DNA of 64,000 bases, taken from contig CM060849.1 of NCBI GenBank assembly GCA_030737835.1, forward strand, positions 30,369,080-30,433,079, in the 5' to 3' direction. Shown here in pieces: positions 57,839-64,000 of the stretch. The DNA is from Acorus gramineus. Lineage: Eukaryota; Streptophyta; Magnoliopsida; Acorales; Acoraceae. The stretch's first letter is position 1, and every line of letters begins with the position of its first letter. A program made the position numbers and the translations under genes. The notes under the pieces were generated by a model. The model worked only from the letters and a program-made list of their open reading frames with translations, did no database searches and was not told the DNA's origin.

Positions 57839-60800
57839 ATGGACAGCACAGAAGGGTCAGGCATCAGCTCTCGCGATTTCCGTGAAGGGTCCTCCGGCGC
57901 CGCCTCGGAAGGCGCGTCCGACGACCCTCCACCACCTCCTCAGATTGGGTCCTCTGCGCCGGAGGCTTTGGGGGAGATCATCAGCCTGAGAGAGTGGTTG
58001 GACCGGCCGGAGCGGTCGGTGGACGTCTTCGAGTGCTTGCACATATTCAGGCAGATTGTAGACACTGTTAACCTGGCTCACTCGCAGGGCATTGTGGTTT
58101 ACAACGTCCGGCCGTCGTGCTTTGCTCTGTTGCCTTTCAATCGGGTCTCATTCGTTGAGTCCGCCTCATGTTCGATCTTGGGCTCCATTGAAAAAATTGA
58201 AGAATTGGAGGCAATTCCATTGAAGCGGATATTGGCGATTGAGTTGGATTGGTATACTAGTCCAGAAGAGGCCGTGGGAGCGTCCCCTTCGTTCGCTTCG
58301 GATATTTACCGTCTGGGGGTTCTTCTCTTTGAGGTTTGTGCATGAATTTGTGTTTGAATTTTAATTTTTGGTTGCTGATTTATGTGAATTGTCATTTGAG
58401 TTCTGCACGTGGTGTTTGCTTGAATTGTTGTTCTGTTTTGGGGCAGTTGTTTTGTACATGCAATTCTTTGGATGAGAAGGTGAGGACGATGTTGAACCTG
58501 AGACATCGTGTTCTTCCACCACATTTGCTGCTGAATTGGTCGAAGGAGGCTTCGTTTTGCCTGTGGCTTTTGCATCCTGAGCCAAATACGCGGCCCAAAA
58601 TGAGGTGCAGTTACTTTCACCTGAAAATTAGTGGTTTGATTCTTGGCATTGGTTTCCTAATTGGATTGTATCATGGTGACCATGAATTGTATTTTCACTC
58701 ACTTGAATAAATATTGTAAAGTAGAATCCTTTCTTTGATGCGTGAAGATTGGTCCAGAGTAGTTGGGCTGATATATCTTCTTAAGCAGTTCATAATATAC
58801 GTCCTTTGATGCTTGTAACATTTGATTATATATATTTGATCTATGTTTTTCTTTGATTCAATTTTTGCTCCATGGACAAGATTTGAAGTTTGACTTCTTA
58901 CATCGTCACTGAGTTATTTACTCCCTTTGGCTGATTAACTGAAGAAAATCATTCTTCACACACACACACACACAACGCAGCGTGAAATGATAAAAGGATC
59001 CAATCTACATCAAGATCCTATAATAAACCTTGAATCCATAAGGTACCCTTGAACCACAAGGATAAAAACCCAAAGGGGAGAATATTTTTATCGGTTCACT
59101 TATTCCATACAAAAGGTGGTATCACTCTTTTTGTAGATTACAAGTATTAAAGAAATACTTTCCCAAAAATAGTAAAAGCAAACTTTTAATGATATAATTA
59201 GTGAACATATTATATGCCATTAAATACAACCTCTTATAGAAATAGTAAAAGACACTTTTAATGATAACAATTGAGATCTACTAAAAACAAGAAAATAGTC
59301 TAATGAAAAGCTAAAATTCCAAAACAAGATCCTATAAATTCGAAATTCACCTTTCACTAATGAAATGCAGTTATTATAACACTAAATAAATAGATTTATC
59401 AAAATTGTACATTATCCTTATGACAGATTCTCATAAAAACTGTATTTTGATAACAGATTTGGAATTAAATATCTTCTAATGATTTTTCTCTAAATCTGTC
59501 CTACATCAATATATCACAAGGACGGCTATTTTTATAATGAACCATAAAGTAGTCTTGAAGAACTTTTGTGCTTCTGTCAATGACTTGGAGTAACTGTTCC
59601 ATTTTGGGATCATTTTCAATTTTTTCTATAGTGAATTATCTTGACGAATACAAACAATCTTCAAGAAATAGTTTGGCATTACTTGACATACTGTATTTAT
59701 TTTTTGTGGTCCGACATCTCATATTGGTATGTTCGCGGAAGTTAATGTAACAAACTGTATAAATCTAATGCTACATGCTCATCATCCATTACAATATCAA
59801 TATACTCTTTAAGGCATTTTTTTTAATGCATTATTGAAGGAGAAATGATGCACATGCTTTTTTTTATGAGTTCAACACATTGCTTTTCTTGATTGCCTGC
59901 ATATTCTCAGTTTTGATTGCTCTCTCTTATGTACTTCTTATGACCTTATCTATTTTATACTAAACGTGCTATGAGGCTTCCTGCCAGGTCTTTTTCTGAA
60001 AAACACACAATAAAAGAAAATAAAGGAGAAAAATCTTGCGGGAAGTTGAGATCCAGTTTACTATGGTAATGCCAATATCATAGTTTGGATGATTCTACCT
60101 CCATAGAATGACACATGCTCCTTCGAATTTGTGCATCAATTCTCAATGTGCAAATAAAATTTGTTATTTCTTTTGATAATTCTGCATGCCATAATGCATC
60201 TTTTGATTACTCATTATTGGAATCGATAATATCCTTATTAGCTTTTACTTATGTGATATCTTACAGTGAGATTTTACAAAGCGATTTCCTTAATGAACCA
60301 AGAGACAATTTGGAAGATCATGAAGCTGCAATCGAATTGAAAGAGCAAATAGAAGAGCAGGAGCTGTTGTTGGAGTTTCTCTTGCAACTGCAACATAGAA
60401 AACAAGAGATGGCCAATAAGTTGCACAATGACATCTCTTGCGTGTCATCTGACATTGAAGAGGTTCTCGAGCAGCAGTCGATCCTCAAGAAGAAGGGGAT
60501 TTTACATACCGAAACAGACAAGGATGAGAACTCATCTCTCGAAAAAGCAGATCAACCATCGGCCGAGCCTCCTAGGGTTGATGATTCAGGTAGCTCAAGC
60601 TTGAGAAAACGTTCCCGCTCAGGACTTGAGATGCACCAAGAACAAGACGCACATTTGGAGAAGGAAAGCTTATTGTCCAAAAGTACCCGTCTCATGAAGA
60701 ACTTCAAGAAACTGGAGGCTGCATATTTCTCGACAAGGTGTAGAAGTGCAAGTCTGCCTGCCAGGAGTACTGGTAGAGGGTCACGTGATTGGACCGAAAT

Positions 60801-63800
60801 GAGCTCGGTCAATAATCCGGGCTCTAAGGGAGGCCAATACAGTGGAAAGAGATGTGGGGGGATAAACCCGTTCCTTGAGGGTCTATGCAGATATCTCTCT
60901 TTCAGCAAATTAAAAGTTCGAGCAGACCTGAAGCAAGGAGATTTGTTGAATTCGTCAAGCTTAGTATGTTCTCTGAGTTTTGATCGGGACAAGGAGTTTT
61001 TTGCTACCGCTGGTGTAAATAGAAAAATCAAAGTTTTTGAGTGTGACATGATCTTAAATGAAGATTGTGACATCCATTATCCTGTTGTTGAGATGTCCAG
61101 CAAGTCTAAATTAAGCAGTGTCTGTTGGAATAGTTATATTAAGAGCCAGATTGCATCAAGTGACTTTGAAGGCATCGTGCAGGTAAGCTTATATATTCAT
61201 GCATTTTAAGACTATCTATTTTCTATTCTATTTCTAATATATTATCCTAACTCTCATTTAGGTGTGGGATGTAACAAGAAACCAGGCTTTCATTGAAATG
61301 AAGGAACATGAGAGGCGTGTTTGGTCTTTGGACTTCTCGCAAATGGATCCGACAAGGTTGGCTAGTGGAAGTGATGATGGTACGGTGAAGCTATGGAATA
61401 TCAAACAGGCAATTCTATTCTTGCACTTAGTGTATGTTCACATTGAAACTAAATTTACTGCCATCGTCTAATTGATAACACCCATCTTTTGTATTCCAGA
61501 TGTTTAATAAGTGATTCCCATTACTTGGGTTTATTTTTGCAGGGAGTAAGCATTGGTACTATCAGGACAAAGGCCAATGTGTGCTCTGTCCAGTTTCCTC
61601 CTGATTCTGCTCGTTCTCTCGTGATTGGCTCAGCAGATCATAATGTATACTGCTATGATCTTCGTAACACCAGAATGCCTTGGTGCACGTTAGTCGGTCA
61701 CACTAAGACAGTGAGCTATGTGAGATTTGTTGATTCATCAACCCTTATATCTGCTTCCACAGACAGTACACTAAAGCTTTGGGATCTGTCAATGAGCACC
61801 TCGAGGGTGCTTGACACTCCTGTTCAGACATTCACAGGACACACAAATGTTAAGGTATACTTTCTTGTTTCACTTTATGAAAGTTATGAGAATATTTGAT
61901 GATAAAATTTCACTTTTTGCTCCTACTATACTTCTATGGTGTGCATGGCAATGTGATTTTACTTATAAACTCTGGATGATGGATTTTCCTTGTTAACATA
62001 AAGAGAAGAGTTCCAAGCACCTTAAATAATTATGATGCTTGACGTTCTGTTCTTCTGTCTAAATACAATTTTGTCACATAGGTAATTTGTTTGTTGAAAT
62101 AGGTAGACTAATTTAAATCTGTTAGTTGCTGGTTTGATTACATCTTTGTTTGCTTAATTACAAATTTTCACATGAAACGAAATAGTGAATCTTAGTTATG
62201 TTCTGATGTCTATTTATGTATCAGGTTCTATTTCGTTTCAGCTTCTGATATCTCCTAGATCATGTTTTAGGATATCTTTTTGAGTCATGATAATTAATAT
62301 ATATGTATATATATGAATTTCTATTATGAGACGATGCTTGTAAGATATGAGGAAATTTGAATTGTTTGATTAAAATCACCAGCTATTTCTGTTTTCAGTG
62401 CTGCAATTTACTGTAGAACTTCCTGACCAAAATATTGGCTTAAAAAGAATTGTGAACATATGTAGGTTTCGTTGTTAGCTTATGTGTTCTTTGATTCCCG
62501 TCAACACATTTCTTCTAAGACAAGTCTTCTAATCTTTATAGTGTATTCAAAATTTTATAGTCAGTTGATAGATGCCTTATGAACATTTATATTTGATTGC
62601 AGAATTTTGTTGGGCTATCCATATCTGATGGTTATATTGCCACAGGCTCAGAGACAAATGAGGTATGGTTTTTTCCTTTTATTTTTGTTCAAATTAACTA
62701 ATGTGCAGCTTCACGTCATTCAACTTTTTATGTATAATTCAGTCATTTCTTTAGCTACATATAATTGAAGATCTGAGCATCATCATATGTAAATTGAATG
62801 GATATCATTGGCTGAAATCTTCACATTTCATTAGAGATGTCAGAACACCAACTTATTTTTCTATATCAGAATTTCTTTTTTGTTTTTTATGACTTGAGCA
62901 AATAATTTTATTTGGTAAGTCGATAAATTTGTGTTATAAACAGAGATCACAAGATGTACAAAGTGTTAGCCAAACCAAGTTGATCACGGAGAAATCAACA
63001 GGACAGATAGTGATCCCCAGTCTAAGTTGGATCTGTTCATTCTTGACGGAGAATTCAACAGGACAGAAGCCAGGAAAGGTTTCATGATGAATTTGGCAAC
63101 AACAGTGAGAGGAATAGTATACAGTTTGGTAACCCAGCTGAGGAGGTAGAGACCTCGAGGAATATATATATTTATTTTATATAGAAGGGACTTCCAAATA
63201 TGGGTAGAATAGGCGCATTCAAAAAAGAGGTGATCAAAAGTTTCAGGAAATCCTCGAAATAAAGAACAATCACGAATGATGCTTCTTGATTGAAGTCAGG
63301 AAAGGAGAACCAGCCAGAGAGTATACACATGCTTAGGTATTTTATTAGCTTCCCAAACCCAGCTGGACCAATCCACCTGAGGATGTTTTGCTCTGAAGAA
63401 TTCCTAATCTGATATTTGTAGTGATATTTCATTCAAAGTTGGAAAAAAATTATTTTGTTCAGAAGTAATTCTTTTGTAGAATTTTCAAAACAAACTCTCT
63501 ATTCCCTTTTTTCTCAGCACTCTCCCTTACACTGAATTCTGGAAGATATTCCATTGTATAATTCCTTTCCTTCAACCCATTTATACATGAAGATAAGACG
63601 GGTGATAAATATACTGAGATGCATGGAAACATAAGCAATGATTCATGTGATGCTCATTATAGCGTTAATCTATAGGAAACTAGAACAAATTTACTGTCAG
63701 CAATATCTCTTCTTATCTCATTATCAACATGTAGTTCAACCCATTTGCAGTTGTTTATGAGAAAACGAAAACCAACCTGTCAAGAATCCGCTTTTGATCA

Positions 63801-64000
63801 TTTCATGTGATCCAGGTTTTCATCTACCACAAGGCATTCCCGATGCCGGTCCTGTCATTCAAATTCAACAGCTCAGATCCTGCATCAGGCCAAGACTCGG
63901 ACAATGTCTCGCAGTTTATATCGAGCGTATGCTGGCGTGGTCAGTCCACTACTCTAGTAGCTGCCAACTCCACTGGAAACATCAAACTTTTTGACATGGT
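57839..64000 (+). CDS. SPA3/SPA4: SPA3/SPA4-like COP1-partner protein (3' end cut by window)
   Basis: SUPPRESSOR OF PHYA-105 family protein. With COP1 and CUL4-DDB1 these form the nuclear E3 ligase that degrades light-signalling factors such as HY5 and CO in darkness. Exons by protein continuity and splice signals: 57839-58333, 58447-58604, 60267-61182, 61262-61408, 61543-61854, 62603-62662, 63816-64000+, giving about 757 codons so far. The start ATG 57839 gives [12 protein letters not shown] kinase-like N-terminal part (about residues 50-218: [41 protein letters not shown]) has YNVRPSC (88-94) where active kinases have HRD. A coiled coil follows (about 232-290), then an RKRSR basic patch (about 330) and WD40 repeats from about 449 to the end ([54 protein letters not shown]). 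The ending TGNIKLFDM suggests only a few codons lie beyond the edge. The short N-terminus fits SPA3/SPA4 rather than SPA1/SPA2. Confidence 0.9.
58605..60266 (+). other. Intron 2 of the SPA gene
   Basis: A 1,662-base phase-2 intron between ATG-AG and T-GAG (Met-Ser-Glu), donor GTGCAG, acceptor CTTACAG. It contains a short (AC)n run at about 58956-58973, followed by AT-rich sequence of unknown origin (about 58980-59520) that may be an old insertion. No exon-like frame was seen inside. Confidence 0.75.
61409..61542 (+). other. Intron 4 of the SPA gene with a GC-AG boundary
   Basis: The exon ends LWNIKQ (CAG at 61406-61408) and the next starts [13 protein letters not shown] at 61543. Between them the intron starts GCAATTC and ends TTTTTGCAG. 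The CAG|GCAA context is the usual one for the minor GC-AG class. The protein junction matches the position where SPA proteins continue without a gap. Confidence 0.8.
62663..63815 (+). other. Intron 6 of the SPA gene
   Basis: 1,153-base phase-0 intron, donor GTATGG, acceptor TGATCCAG. Much of it (about 62885-63450) is an antisense LINE remnant. Confidence 0.8.
62885..63450 (-). mobile_element. LINE ORF2 3'-end remnant in SPA intron 6
   Basis: The minus strand at about 63170-63250 encodes [17 protein letters not shown], the zf-RVT motif (H-x3-C type) at the C-terminus of plant LINE ORF2 proteins. Plus-strand sequence to its left is poly(T)-led and resembles the LINE tail at 6430. It is truncated on its 5' side and shifts frame, so it is dead. 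It lies antisense to the host gene. Confidence 0.75.

Noticed and set aside
60115-60266. N-terminal extension of the frame that includes SPA exon 3
   Set aside because: A splice acceptor (TTACAG at 60261-60266) and the protein join Met-Ser-Glu-Ile-Leu-Gln show that the upstream part is intron.

Overview
The window is nuclear DNA of a flowering plant; the species cannot be told from the sequence. It has one host gene with plant introns, AT-rich intergenic DNA, and nested LTR retrotransposons filling about 8-53 kb. No rRNA, tRNA, CRISPR array or bacterial-type gene was seen.

Layout. 1-8.3 kb is AT-rich intergenic DNA with a 125-bp tandem duplication and a 5'-truncated LINE. 8.3-15.1 kb is the 3' part of a Ty3/gypsy element (here 'B1') with an antisense plant-mobile-domain gene and its 3' LTR. 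15.1-16.5 kb holds a probable Ty1/copia LTR scrap and a decayed AT-rich tandem repeat. 16.5-28.9 kb is a near full-length Tat-type Ty3/gypsy element ('A1', minus strand) with both LTRs, primer site, gag-protease-RT-RNase H-integrase and two antisense ORFs. 29.2-43.3 kb is the 3' part of a related element ('A3', plus strand), split by a three-deep nest: solo LTR 'C' containing a fold-back DNA transposon, which contains solo LTR 'D'. Each layer of the nest has recognisable target-site duplications. 43.3-49.65 kb is the 5' part of a second B element ('B2', minus strand), inserted into the 5' part of another A-type element ('A2', 49.65-53.05 kb). 53-57.8 kb has a 243-bp tandem duplication, a 2-kb terminal-inverted-repeat element and the upstream region of the host gene.

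The host gene (57.84 kb to the right edge, plus strand) encodes a SPA3/SPA4-type SUPPRESSOR OF PHYA-105 protein: a degenerate kinase-like N-terminus, a coiled coil and WD40 repeats. Seven coding segments were placed by protein continuity and splice signals. One intron has a GC-AG boundary and another carries an antisense LINE remnant.

The most notable observations are: (1) paired hairpins with arms GGCGGCTA/TAGCCGCC, containing the GCC-box core AGCCGCC, upstream of the TATA box in B LTRs, with related but decayed hairpins in solo LTR C; (2) two antisense ORFs per A element that look like relatives of one family; (3) the dated nest at 30.5-37.9 kb; (4) a 24-bp perfect palindrome exactly at a junction between two truncated elements.
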